This document shows positions 1 to 6,995 of a stretch of DNA of 12,336 nt, one piece after another. The DNA lies in contig JBIJCW010000053.1 of NCBI GenBank assembly GCA_044344495.1, positions 1-12,336 of the forward strand, read 5' to 3'. Positions within the stretch are counted from its first letter, which is position 1; each line of letters starts with the position of its first letter. The notes below the pieces were generated by a model. The model had not been told where the DNA came from and searched no databases. It worked only from the letters and a program-made list of their open reading frames with translations. The DNA comes from CAZDUS01 sp044344495. Lineage in GTDB: Bacteria > Verrucomicrobiota > Kiritimatiellia > CAIKKV01 > CAITUY01. The position numbers were made by a program, and so were the translations under genes.

Positions 1-1
1 G

Positions 2-850
2 AAGCTCAGCCGCATGCATTTGCAGATCCAGCAGGCGGTATCGGCGGCGGACCGGATTTTCGAGGTGCTGGACGCGCCGGTGGATGTGCAGGAGTTGCCC
101 GGGGCGGGGCTGGCGCCGGCGACGGTGGAGACGATCCGGTTCGACAATGTGATGTTCACGTATGGCGACCGGCCGATTCTGGATGGCATCTCGCTGGAGG
201 TGCGGGCCGGGCAGCGCATCGCGCTGGTGGGCGGGTCGGGTGCGGGGAAGACCACGATGGTCAATTTGCTGCCGAGGTTCTACGACGTGAGCGGCGGGCG
301 GATTGCGATCAACGGGCGGGACACGCGCGAGTACACGCTGAAGTCGTTGCGACGGTTGATGGGAATTGTGACGCAGGACACAATTCTGTTCAATGACACG
401 ATTGCCAACAACATCAGTTACGGGTCGCGGGAGGCGGATCGGGAGGCGATTATGGCGGCGGCGAAGCGGGCCAATGCGCACGAGTTCATCATGGAGCAGT
501 CCGGGCAGTACGAAACGGTGATCGGGGATCTGGGGGTGCGTCTATCCGGGGGGCAGAAGCAGCGGCTGGCGATTGCGCGGGCGATTCTGAGGAATCCGCC
601 GGTGATGATTCTGGATGAGGCGACGAGCGCGTTGGACACGGAGTCGGAGCGGTTGGTGCAGGCGGCCCTGCATGAGTTGATGGCGGGTCGGACGGTATTT
701 GCGATTGCGCACCGGTTGTCGACGATCGCCACCTGTGACCGGATCATTGTGCTCGACGGGGGGCGGATTTCGGAGCAGGGGACCCACGAGGAGTTGCTGG
801 CCGCGGGCGGGTTGTACAAGCGCCTCTATGATCTGCAGTTCGCGGGGTAG
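2..850 (+). CDS. MsbA/ABCB-type ABC exporter, C-terminal half (5' truncated by window)
   Basis: The visible 282 residues are the end of the membrane domain and the whole nucleotide-binding domain of a fused (half-transporter) ABC exporter. The reading frame is open to the first base, so the six-helix membrane domain, about 300 residues, lies upstream. Counting from the first visible codon, the motifs are complete: Walker A GGSGAGKTT (77-85), Q-loop VTQD (Gln125), signature LSGGQ (181-185), Walker B VMILDE (201-206, catalytic Glu206) and H-switch IAHRLS (His237). The start QQAVSAADRIFEVLD is the usual link from the last membrane helix into the ATPase. Members of this subfamily export lipids (MsbA, lipid A core), peptides or drugs from the inner membrane as homodimers. 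MsbA is the closest resemblance I recognise, but the substrate cannot be read from the ATPase half. The last gene-free 164 bases before the next gene suggest it ends its own transcription unit. Confidence 0.93.
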   Translation, partial: KLSRMHLQIQQAVSAADRIFEVLDAPVDVQELPGAGLAPATVETIRFDNVMFTYGDRPILDGISLEVRAGQRIALVGGSGAGKTTMVNLLPRFYDVSGGRIAINGRDTREYTLKSLRRLMGIVTQDTILFNDTIANNISYGSREADREAIMAAAKRANAHEFIMEQSGQYETVIGDLGVRLSGGQKQRLAIARAILRNPPVMILDEATSALDTESERLVQAALHELMAGRTVFAIAHRLSTIATCDRIIVLDGGRISEQGTHEELLAAGGLYKRLYDLQFAG

Positions 851-919
851 GGGCGGGGGAGGAGAAGGGTTCGGGGTTCAGGGGGGTGGTGCACGGGTGA
901 GAAATAGCGTGAATCGGGC

Positions 920-985
920 GTGGTTTTTGTGCTAATAAATTATTTTTTCCGGCGCCCACCCACAGGTTGTCGGGGAGGTGCCGGA
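920..985 (+). promoter_or_regulatory. AT-rich island and small inverted repeat ahead of the EF-G-like gene (possible promoter/leader)
   Basis: The 164 bases between the ABC gene and the EF-G-like gene are GC-rich except for an abrupt AT-rich island at about 925-948 (TAATAAATTATTTTTT). This is the most likely place for a promoter of the downstream run of genes. No good -35/-10 pair can be named. TCCGGC at 948-953 pairs with GCCGGA at 980-985, with ACC/GGT just inside, so the leader could form a weak stem. The T-run precedes the stem on the + strand, which is the wrong order for an intrinsic terminator of the ABC gene. Confidence 0.3.
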
Positions 986-1014
986 GTGAGTCGCAGCCGG
1001 ATAACAGGGGATGA

Positions 1015-3054
1015 ATGACCATGAAGGACATTGCGGTTAACGACGTGAGGAACTTTGTGTTGATGGGCCACTCGGGAAGCGGCAAGACAACGTTGGCCGA
1101 CGCCCTGCTTTTCAAGATGGGGATGAATGACCGGATGGGGCTAGTGGACCAGGGGTCGAGCCTGGGGGATTACACGGATGAGGAGAAGGCCCGCAAGACC
1201 ACGATTTACGCCAAGTCGTTCACCGGTTTCTACAAGACCTCCGATGGCCGGAAGATGGATGTTGTTTTCTGTGACACGCCCGGGTACGCGGATTTTTCCG
1301 GGCAGGTGATCCAGTCCAGTCGTATTGCGAGTGCGGCGTTGATCACGGTGGACGCGCTGGCGGGCATCCAGGTGGGGACGGCGCGGGCATGGAAACAGGC
1401 GGAGGCGCTGGGGTTGCCGCGGATGGTGGTGGTCACGGGGTTGGACCGGGAGAATGCCTCGTTTGAGAAGGTGATGGTGGATATCCAGGCGGCCTGGGGG
1501 ACCCGGTGTGAGCCCATGGTGGTGCCCCTGCCCGGTGCGGCCGGGGTGGTGGATGTGCTGGCCAGTGCGGAAGCGCCGGAGGCGGTTCGCGATGTGGTCA
1601 AGGAGGCAAAGGGTGCCCTTGTGGAGTTGGCGGCGGAGACCAACGATTCACTGATTGAAAAGTACCTGGCGGGTGAAGCCCTGACGCCGGTCGAGATTTC
1701 CGACGGGTTGCGGGCGGCGGTACTCAGTCGGGCGTTGGTGCCAGTCTATGCCTGCGCGGCGTTGAAGAACGTCGGAGTTGCGGAGGTTCTTGACGGGGTT
1801 TCGCGTCTTCTGCCATCGCCGGTGGAGCATCCGATGAAGGATGCGGAGGGGATGCCGATTGATGCTTCGCCGAAGGCGCCGTTTGTGGGGTTTGTCTGGC
1901 GGACGGTCAATGATCCCTTCATCGGGCAGATGAGTTTCATCTACGTGTGCGGCGGGACGCTCAGGGCCGACATGGACATTATGAACGTTAACAAGGGCCA
2001 GAAGGAGCGGGTGGCGCAGTTTGCGATTGTGAACGGCAAGAAGCAGGTTCCGGTGGAGGAGGCCGAGGCGGGGGATATCGTTGCGGTGCCGAAATTGAAG
2101 GTGACGGGTCTGGGCGATGCGCTTTGCCAGAACGGCACGAAGGTGACGTTTGCGCCCTACCACTTCCCGAATCCGGTGATGTGGTATGCGGTGACGGCCA
2201 AGACGCAGGGCGACGAGGACAAGATCGGCACGGCGCTGCACCGCATGGCGGACGAGGATCCGACGATCAAGGTGGAGCGCAATGCGGACACGCACGAGAC
2301 CATTATTTCGGGGATGGGGGATACGCATCTGGCGGTGGCGATCGAGCACATGAAGAAGCGGAGTGGAGTGGATGTGACGATCAGCACGCCGAAGGTGCCC
2401 TACAAGGAAACGGTGACGGGGCGGGGTGATGCGCACTACAAGCACAAGAAGCAATCCGGCGGACGCGGGCAGTATGGCGATGTTTATCTGAAGGTTGAAC
2501 CGCTGCGCGAGGGCGATGAGGAATGGTTTGAGGATGCGATTGTGGGTGGTGCGATACCCCACAACTTCATTCCGGCGGTCCAGAAGGGTGTTGTGGAAGG
2601 GATGTTGCGCGGCGCGGTGGCAGGTTTCCCGGTGGTGAACGTCAAATCCATTGTCTATGACGGTTCGTACCATGACGTGGATTCCTCGGAAATCGCTTTC
2701 AAGATTGCGGGCGGCAAGGCCTTCAAGGATGCGATGAGCAAGGCCAAGCCGGTATTGCTGGAGCCGATCATGCAGGTCAAGGTGACGGTGCCCGATCATT
2801 TCATGGGCGATGTGAATGGCGATATGAGTCACCGGCGGGGGCGGATCGTGGGGATGGAGGTGGCGGACGGGATGCAATTGATCATTGCCGAGGTGCCGCA
2901 GGCGGAATTGTTCACTTACTGTGCGGAACTTCGGAGCATGACAGGCGGGCGCGGTTCGTTTGAGATGTCGTTCCTCCGGTACGATGTGGTGCCTGGGAGT
3001 GTGGCCCAGAAGGTGGTGGCGGCAGCGGAGAAGGTCAAAGAAGAGGAGGAATGA
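1015..3054 (+). CDS. EF-G-like translational GTPase (EF-G2/FusA2-type paralogue)
   Basis: This 679-residue protein has the full elongation factor G layout. The G domain is at the N-terminus, with P-loop GHSGSGKTT (18-26) and G3 DTPGYADF (87-94). Domains II and III follow, then domain IV with QSGGRGQYGDV and GSYHDVDSSE, and domain V with PDHFMGDVNGDMSHRRG and the C-terminal MTGGRGSFEM. EF-G moves tRNA and mRNA through the ribosome using GTP. Two G motifs depart from classical EF-G. G3 has Tyr91 where translational GTPases carry the catalytic His (DTPGH), and G4 reads TGLD (141-144) instead of NKxD. DTPGYADF is also found in the EF-G2/FusA2 paralogues of actinobacteria, as I recall them. So this is probably the paralogue, with the housekeeping fusA elsewhere beside rpsL/rpsG/tuf. 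AGGGG at 1006-1010 could serve ATG 1015 (4 bases) or ATG 1021 (10 bases); the true start may be 1021. The stop overlaps the next gene's ATG. Confidence 0.93.
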   Translation: MTMKDIAVNDVRNFVLMGHSGSGKTTLADALLFKMGMNDRMGLVDQGSSLGDYTDEEKARKTTIYAKSFTGFYKTSDGRKMDVVFCDTPGYADFSGQVIQSSRIASAALITVDALAGIQVGTARAWKQAEALGLPRMVVVTGLDRENASFEKVMVDIQAAWGTRCEPMVVPLPGAAGVVDVLASAEAPEAVRDVVKEAKGALVELAAETNDSLIEKYLAGEALTPVEISDGLRAAVLSRALVPVYACAALKNVGVAEVLDGVSRLLPSPVEHPMKDAEGMPIDASPKAPFVGFVWRTVNDPFIGQMSFIYVCGGTLRADMDIMNVNKGQKERVAQFAIVNGKKQVPVEEAEAGDIVAVPKLKVTGLGDALCQNGTKVTFAPYHFPNPVMWYAVTAKTQGDEDKIGTALHRMADEDPTIKVERNADTHETIISGMGDTHLAVAIEHMKKRSGVDVTISTPKVPYKETVTGRGDAHYKHKKQSGGRGQYGDVYLKVEPLREGDEEWFEDAIVGGAIPHNFIPAVQKGVVEGMLRGAVAGFPVVNVKSIVYDGSYHDVDSSEIAFKIAGGKAFKDAMSKAKPVLLEPIMQVKVTVPDHFMGDVNGDMSHRRGRIVGMEVADGMQLIIAEVPQAELFTYCAELRSMTGGRGSFEMSFLRYDVVPGSVAQKVVAAAEKVKEEEE

Positions 3055-3977
3055 CCGGGGTGGGTCAAGCGAATCGGTTGACAAGTGCGCCGGGACAGTG
3101 TTTCCTGTGCCCCCGGAAATGCGGGGTGGACCGGGAGGCGGGGGGGCTCGGGTACTGTCGGGCCGGTGGGCGGGTGCAGATTTACCGGCACGGGTTGCAT
3201 CATGGTGAGGAGCCGCCGGTGTCCGGAACGCGGGGATCGGGAACGGTTTTCTTCAGTCGGTGTACGCTGCGGTGTGTTTTCTGCCAGAACCATCCGTGGA
3301 GTCAGGGGGGTGAGGGGAGGGAGTATGAGGTGGCGGGGTTGGCGGAGGTGTTGGCGGGGTTGGTGGAGGCCGGGGCGCACAACTGGAATCTGGTGAGTCC
3401 GACGCCGTGGTTGCCCTGGATTGTCGAGGCGATGGACAAGGTTGCTGTTCGCGGCGTGTCGTTGCCGGTGGTGTATAACACCAGTGGATTTGAAAGTGTG
3501 GATGTTCTCAGGGAGTTGGCGGGCCGGGTGGCGGTATACTTGACGGATTTGCGCTATGCGAAGCCGGAGACGGCGGCGGCGGGGTCCGGTCATGCCGGGT
3601 ATGTTGAAGCGGCGCGCGTAGCGCTGGAGGAGATGTGGCGGCAGGTTGGGCCGCTGGAGTTGGATGGGGATGGGATTGCGCGGCGTGGAACGATCTGCCG
3701 GCTGCTGGTGTTGCCCGGGTTGGCGGAGGAGGCGGTGGCCAATCTGGAGTGGCTGGCGGCGACGGTGGGAACGGGGATTTCCGTGAGCGTGATGTCGCAA
3801 TACACGCCGGCGTTCCGGGCGGTTGGCCGTGACCCGTGGGGGAGGCGGCCGACGGCGGAGGAGTATGACAAGGTGGTCGCGGCTGTGGAGCGGCTGGGAT
3901 TTGAGCGGGGGTGGGTGCAGGATTACGAGAGCCCCACTGCGGATGAATTGGTTGGATTTAAGATGAACCCGGTGTGA
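3051..3977 (+). CDS. PflX-like radical SAM protein (pyruvate formate-lyase activase homologue family)
   Basis: This 308-residue protein has two cysteine clusters. The N-terminal set is CFLCPRKCGVDR..GYC (Cys17, Cys20, Cys24, Cys36). The radical SAM motif CTLRCVFCQN supplies Cys71, Cys75 and Cys78 for the [4Fe-4S] cluster that cleaves S-adenosylmethionine. The pattern and length match the PflX family (COG1313), cytoplasmic proteins resembling glycyl-radical-enzyme activases whose substrates are mostly unknown. No glycyl radical enzyme is in this window, so a true activase role is unproven. ATG 3051 overlaps the EF-G-like stop as ATGA, which implies translational coupling. The strong AGGAGG at 3044-3049 lies only 1 base from that ATG but 10 bases from an in-frame GTG at 3060. 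The real protein may therefore start three residues later. yebC follows after 43 bases. Family call is firm; function is open. Confidence 0.88.
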   Translation: MTGVGQANRLTSAPGQCFLCPRKCGVDREAGGLGYCRAGGRVQIYRHGLHHGEEPPVSGTRGSGTVFFSRCTLRCVFCQNHPWSQGGEGREYEVAGLAEVLAGLVEAGAHNWNLVSPTPWLPWIVEAMDKVAVRGVSLPVVYNTSGFESVDVLRELAGRVAVYLTDLRYAKPETAAAGSGHAGYVEAARVALEEMWRQVGPLELDGDGIARRGTICRLLVLPGLAEEAVANLEWLAATVGTGISVSVMSQYTPAFRAVGRDPWGRRPTAEEYDKVVAAVERLGFERGWVQDYESPTADELVGFKMNPV

Positions 3978-4009
3978 CCAGGTTCGGGAACAGCATAACA
4001 AAGGAAAGC

Positions 4010-4015
4010 AAGGAG
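4010..4015 (+). promoter_or_regulatory. Ribosome binding site of yebC
   Basis: AAGGAG lies 5 bases before ATG 4021 and fixes the start of the YebC protein, whose family-typical N-terminus MSGHSKWK begins exactly there. Confidence 0.7.
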
Positions 4016-4020
4016 ACAGG

Positions 4021-4785
4021 ATGAGCGGTCATAGTAAGTGGAAGACGATTCAGCACAAGAAGGGCGCGGCTGACGCCAAGCGCGGAAAGATTTTCAGCAA
4101 GATGGCCAAGGAACTGATGGTGGTGGCCAAGGCCGGCGGCGGCAATCCGGACACCAATACGGCGCTCAGGACGATGATCCAGCGCTGCAAGGCTGTCAGC
4201 ATGCCGAATGAAAACATAGACCGTGCCATCAAGAAGGGGACGGGGGAACTCGCGGCCGACATCATGGAAGAGATTTCCTATGAGGGGTTTGCGGGCGGTG
4301 GGGTCGGGGTGGTGGTCAAGGTGTTGACCGACAACAAGAATCGCGCGGCGGCGGAAATCCGGCATATTTTCAGCAAACACGGGTCCAGTTTTGCGGCCCA
4401 GGGGGCGGTGTCGCGCGGGTTCAGGCGGCGCGGTCAGATTTTTGTGGATGCGTCCTCGGTGGACGAGGAGAAGTTGATGGACATCGTGCTCTCGGCCGGG
4501 GCGGACGACATGCAGCCGGATGGCGAGCAGTTCGAGGTCCTGACGGATCCCGGGGTTTTTCCGGCCGTGATGGAGGCGCTGGAGAAGGCGGGCATCAAGG
4601 TGTCCGAGGAGTCGGAAGTTCGTCTGGTGCCGGATACCTATGCGCCGGTGACGGACAAGACGGTGGCGAAGGCGGTCATGAAGTTTGTGGACACACTCGA
4701 GGACAATGACGATGTCCAGAATGTGTATACGAACATGGACCTGGATGACACGGTGCTGACTGCCATCGAGAACGACAAGGATTGA
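4021..4785 (+). CDS. yebC: YebC/PmpR (TACO1) family protein
   Basis: The N-terminus MSGHSKWKTIQHKKGA and the following KMAKEL, NENIDRAIKKGTGE and YEG stretches are diagnostic of the YebC family. At 254 residues it is close to the usual 240-250. Family members were first described as DNA-binding regulators (PmpR). The mitochondrial homologue TACO1 activates translation of COX1, and recent work on bacterial YebC proteins points to a ribosome role in relieving stalls at proline runs. Both views are family knowledge and neither can be decided from this sequence. It is cytoplasmic, with no signal peptide or membrane segment. It lies 35 bases before ruvC, the common yebC-ruvCAB arrangement. A second translation-related gene, the EF-G-like GTPase, lies upstream in the same run. 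Confidence 0.95.
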   Translation: MSGHSKWKTIQHKKGAADAKRGKIFSKMAKELMVVAKAGGGNPDTNTALRTMIQRCKAVSMPNENIDRAIKKGTGELAADIMEEISYEGFAGGGVGVVVKVLTDNKNRAAAEIRHIFSKHGSSFAAQGAVSRGFRRRGQIFVDASSVDEEKLMDIVLSAGADDMQPDGEQFEVLTDPGVFPAVMEALEKAGIKVSEESEVRLVPDTYAPVTDKTVAKAVMKFVDTLEDNDDVQNVYTNMDLDDTVLTAIENDKD

Positions 4786-4820
4786 TTTTGCGAGATAAGA
4801 ACCCCGCCGTGAGGTGAAGT

Positions 4821-5318
4821 ATGCGCGTGCTGGGGGTGGACACATCGTTACGATCGACAGGGGTTGGTATTGTGGAGTCCGCCGGAAGCCGGTTGACGGC
4901 GGTGGAATACGGGCGGGTACACAATATCGACCGGCTGCCTTTGTCGGAATGCCTGCGCCGGCTGGATGCGGGAATCCGGGAGCTTATCGGGCGGGCGCGT
5001 CCCGAGGTGGCGTCGATCGAGGATATTTTCTTCTGTAAGAACGTCAGGACGGCCATGGTTCTGGGGGAGGCGCGCGGTGTGGTGATTGCCGCGTGCGCGG
5101 GAGCGGGGATTCCCGTATACGAATACGCGCCGCGACGCGTGAAGCAGGCGCTGGTCGGGCATGGCGCGGCGGACAAGGCGCAGGTTCGGCGGATGGTGAT
5201 GAACCTGCTGAACCTGACGGACGAACCCCAGGAAGACGCCGGGGATGCCCTGGCGATCGCCATCTGCCATTTGCACAGTCGTTCGCCGGTGGCGGAGTTG
5301 GCGCCGGAACCCATTTAG
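4821..5318 (+). CDS. ruvC: Crossover junction endodeoxyribonuclease RuvC
   Basis: RuvC resolves Holliday junctions during homologous recombination by symmetric nicking as a dimer, working with RuvAB. The 165-residue protein keeps the RNase H-like fold signature and all four catalytic acids: Asp7 (VLGVDTSL), Glu67 (VASIEDIFF), and Asp139 and Asp142 (QEDAGDALAIA). The KNVRTAMVLGEARGV and EYAPRRVKQALVGHGAADKAQV blocks are also classic. The start is supported by GAGGTG at 4811-4816, 4 bases before the ATG. ruvA starts 10 bases after the stop, so the two are certainly co-transcribed. Confidence 0.97.
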   Translation: MRVLGVDTSLRSTGVGIVESAGSRLTAVEYGRVHNIDRLPLSECLRRLDAGIRELIGRARPEVASIEDIFFCKNVRTAMVLGEARGVVIAACAGAGIPVYEYAPRRVKQALVGHGAADKAQVRRMVMNLLNLTDEPQEDAGDALAIAICHLHSRSPVAELAPEPI

Positions 5319-5328
5319 AGGAGAGGCC

Positions 5329-5928
5329 ATGATCACGTTCCTGGAAGGGATGATTGAGGAAAAACAGCCGACCCATGTGGTGATGACTGTGGGCGGGGTT
5401 GGGTATGAGGTGATCATTCCGCTGAGCAGTTACGATCGGCTGCCGGCAACGGGCGAGTGTTGCCGGATCCTGATTCATGACCATGTCCGGGAGGATATTC
5501 ACCAGTTATTCGGCTTCATGACCGCTGAGGAACGGCGTGTGTTCCTGTTGCTGCTGAATGTCTCCGGGGTTGGGCCCAAGACAGCGTTGTCGGTGCTGAG
5601 CGGGATGACGGTGCGGGAACTCAAGGTGGCGATTACGGGGAGCGACGTGAAGCGGTTGAGTTCCATTTCGGGGATTGGGAAGAAGACGGCGGAACGGATG
5701 GTGGTGGAGTTGAGGGACAAGTTCGGGGCCGGGGAGGTGTTGGAGGCGGCGATGGCGGGGAATGTGCCGCTGGAAACGGAGATCAAGATGCGGGATGCGG
5801 TACTGGCCCTGATTTCGCTTGGATACAAGCGGGCGGAAGCCCAGGATATGGTGGTGCGCGTGATGAGTGATCCCGTGTTAGCGGGGGCTACGGTCGAGGC
5901 CGTGGTGCGCAAGGCGTTAAGCCGGTGA
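5329..5928 (+). CDS. ruvA: Holliday junction branch migration protein RuvA
   Basis: RuvA binds four-way DNA junctions as a tetramer and loads the RuvB motor. The protein is 199 residues, the normal size. The N-terminal OB-fold (1-62) begins MITFLEGMIEEK and includes Glu55-Asp56 (REDIHQLFGF), the acidic pin that separates strands in E. coli RuvA. Two helix-hairpin-helix motifs follow, VSGVGPKTA (78-86) and ISGIGKKTA (113-121). A short flexible linker leads to the RuvB-binding domain III (DAVLALISLGYKRAEAQ, 156-172). The reading frame is open further upstream to 5245, inside ruvC. The start at 5329 is chosen because GAGGAGAGG lies just before it and the family N-terminus begins there. Confidence 0.97.
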   Translation: MITFLEGMIEEKQPTHVVMTVGGVGYEVIIPLSSYDRLPATGECCRILIHDHVREDIHQLFGFMTAEERRVFLLLLNVSGVGPKTALSVLSGMTVRELKVAITGSDVKRLSSISGIGKKTAERMVVELRDKFGAGEVLEAAMAGNVPLETEIKMRDAVLALISLGYKRAEAQDMVVRVMSDPVLAGATVEAVVRKALSR

Positions 5929-5973
5929 GGCAGGACGACGGACGATGGATGACGGGAACAGGGTGGCGGAATC

Positions 5974-6990
5974 ATGAGTGAGCGATTGATAACGGACGGG
6001 TTAAACAAGCCGGATATAGATCTGGACCTGCGGTTGCGTCCCATGCAGTTCAGGGATTTTGTGGGCCAGCGCAAGGCACGGGAGCGGTTGGAGCTGTTTG
6101 TTGAGGCGGCCAAGGGGCGGGGCGAGTCGCTGGAGCATGTATTGTTGTCGGGCCCGCCCGGACTGGGCAAGACCACGTTGGCCTACATCCTCTCGCACGC
6201 GATGGGCGGTAACATCAAGGTGACCTCCGGGCCGGTGATTGACAAGCCGGGTGATCTGGCCGGGTTGCTGACGGGGATGGAAAAGGGCGACATCCTGTTC
6301 ATCGACGAGATCCATCGCATGCAGCGGAGTGTGGAGGAGTACTTGTATTCGGCGATGGAGGATTTTGTCATCGACATCATGATTGATCAGGGGGCCAATG
6401 CCCGGTCGGTGCGGTTGAATCTGCAGCCGTTCACGCTGGTGGGGGCGACAACGCGGAGCGGGATGCTCTCGGCGCCGTTGCGGTCGCGGTTCGGGTTGAA
6501 TGTCCGCCTTGATTACTACGAGGTGGCGGATCTGGAGCAGATTGCGCGGCGGACGGCGCGGATTCTGGATGTGGAGATTGAGGAGGAGGGGGCGCGGGAA
6601 ATCGCGAGTCGTTCCCGCGGGACGCCCCGGATCTGCAACAACCTGTTACGGCGGGTACGCGACTATGCGCAGGTCAAGGCGGACAACCGGATCACGCGTG
6701 GGGTGGCGGACAGTGCGCTGGCGATGCTGGACATCGATCAGAACGGATTGGATGAACTCGACAAGCGGGTGCTGGAGACGATCCTGTTCAAATTCGGCGG
6801 CGGGCCGGTGGGGCTGAACTCGTTGGCGGTATCGGTGGGGGAAGAGGCGGACACCATCGAGGAGGTGGTGGAGCCTTTCCTGATTCAGCGGGGTTATCTG
6901 CAACGGACGGCGCAGGGGCGGAAGGTGACGGAGTTGACCTGCCGGCTCCTGGGCGTGGAAGGCGGCGCGGCGCAAGGCCGGCTGCTGTGA
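5974..6990 (+). CDS. ruvB: Holliday junction branch migration ATPase RuvB
   Basis: RuvB is the AAA+ hexameric motor that pumps DNA through the RuvA-junction complex. The 338 residues include LRPMQFRDFVGQ, Walker A GPPGLGKTT (60-68), Walker B DEIH (111-114), sensor 1 GATTR (157-161), the arginine-finger region LRSRFG (169-174) and the sensor 2 block GTPRICNNLLRRVRDYAQV. The C-terminal winged helix has GPVGLNSLAVSVGEE and EPFLIQRGYLQRT. All key residues look intact. The start follows a 45-base gap after ruvA, with only a weak AGGG at 5960-5963 as ribosome binding site, so RuvB may be translated less efficiently than RuvA. The gene ends 5 bases from the stop of a convergent gene, with no terminator visible between them. 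Confidence 0.97.
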   Translation: MSERLITDGLNKPDIDLDLRLRPMQFRDFVGQRKARERLELFVEAAKGRGESLEHVLLSGPPGLGKTTLAYILSHAMGGNIKVTSGPVIDKPGDLAGLLTGMEKGDILFIDEIHRMQRSVEEYLYSAMEDFVIDIMIDQGANARSVRLNLQPFTLVGATTRSGMLSAPLRSRFGLNVRLDYYEVADLEQIARRTARILDVEIEEEGAREIASRSRGTPRICNNLLRRVRDYAQVKADNRITRGVADSALAMLDIDQNGLDELDKRVLETILFKFGGGPVGLNSLAVSVGEEADTIEEVVEPFLIQRGYLQRTAQGRKVTELTCRLLGVEGGAAQGRLL

Positions 6991-6995
6991 TGATG

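Noticed and set aside
942..953. T-run followed by GC bases as a terminator of the ABC gene
   Set aside because: The T-run comes before the possible stem on the + strand, and on the minus strand the stem is followed by A, not T.
1648..3084. Minus-strand frame of 478 codons
   Set aside because: It is the reverse of the clearly recognised EF-G-like gene and gives a His/Arg/Pro-rich product.
2916..4001. Minus-strand frame of 361 codons
   Set aside because: Arg/Pro/His-rich shadow of the radical SAM gene.
3958..4845. Minus-strand frame of 295 codons
   Set aside because: Shadow of yebC, with His/Arg-rich low-complexity product.
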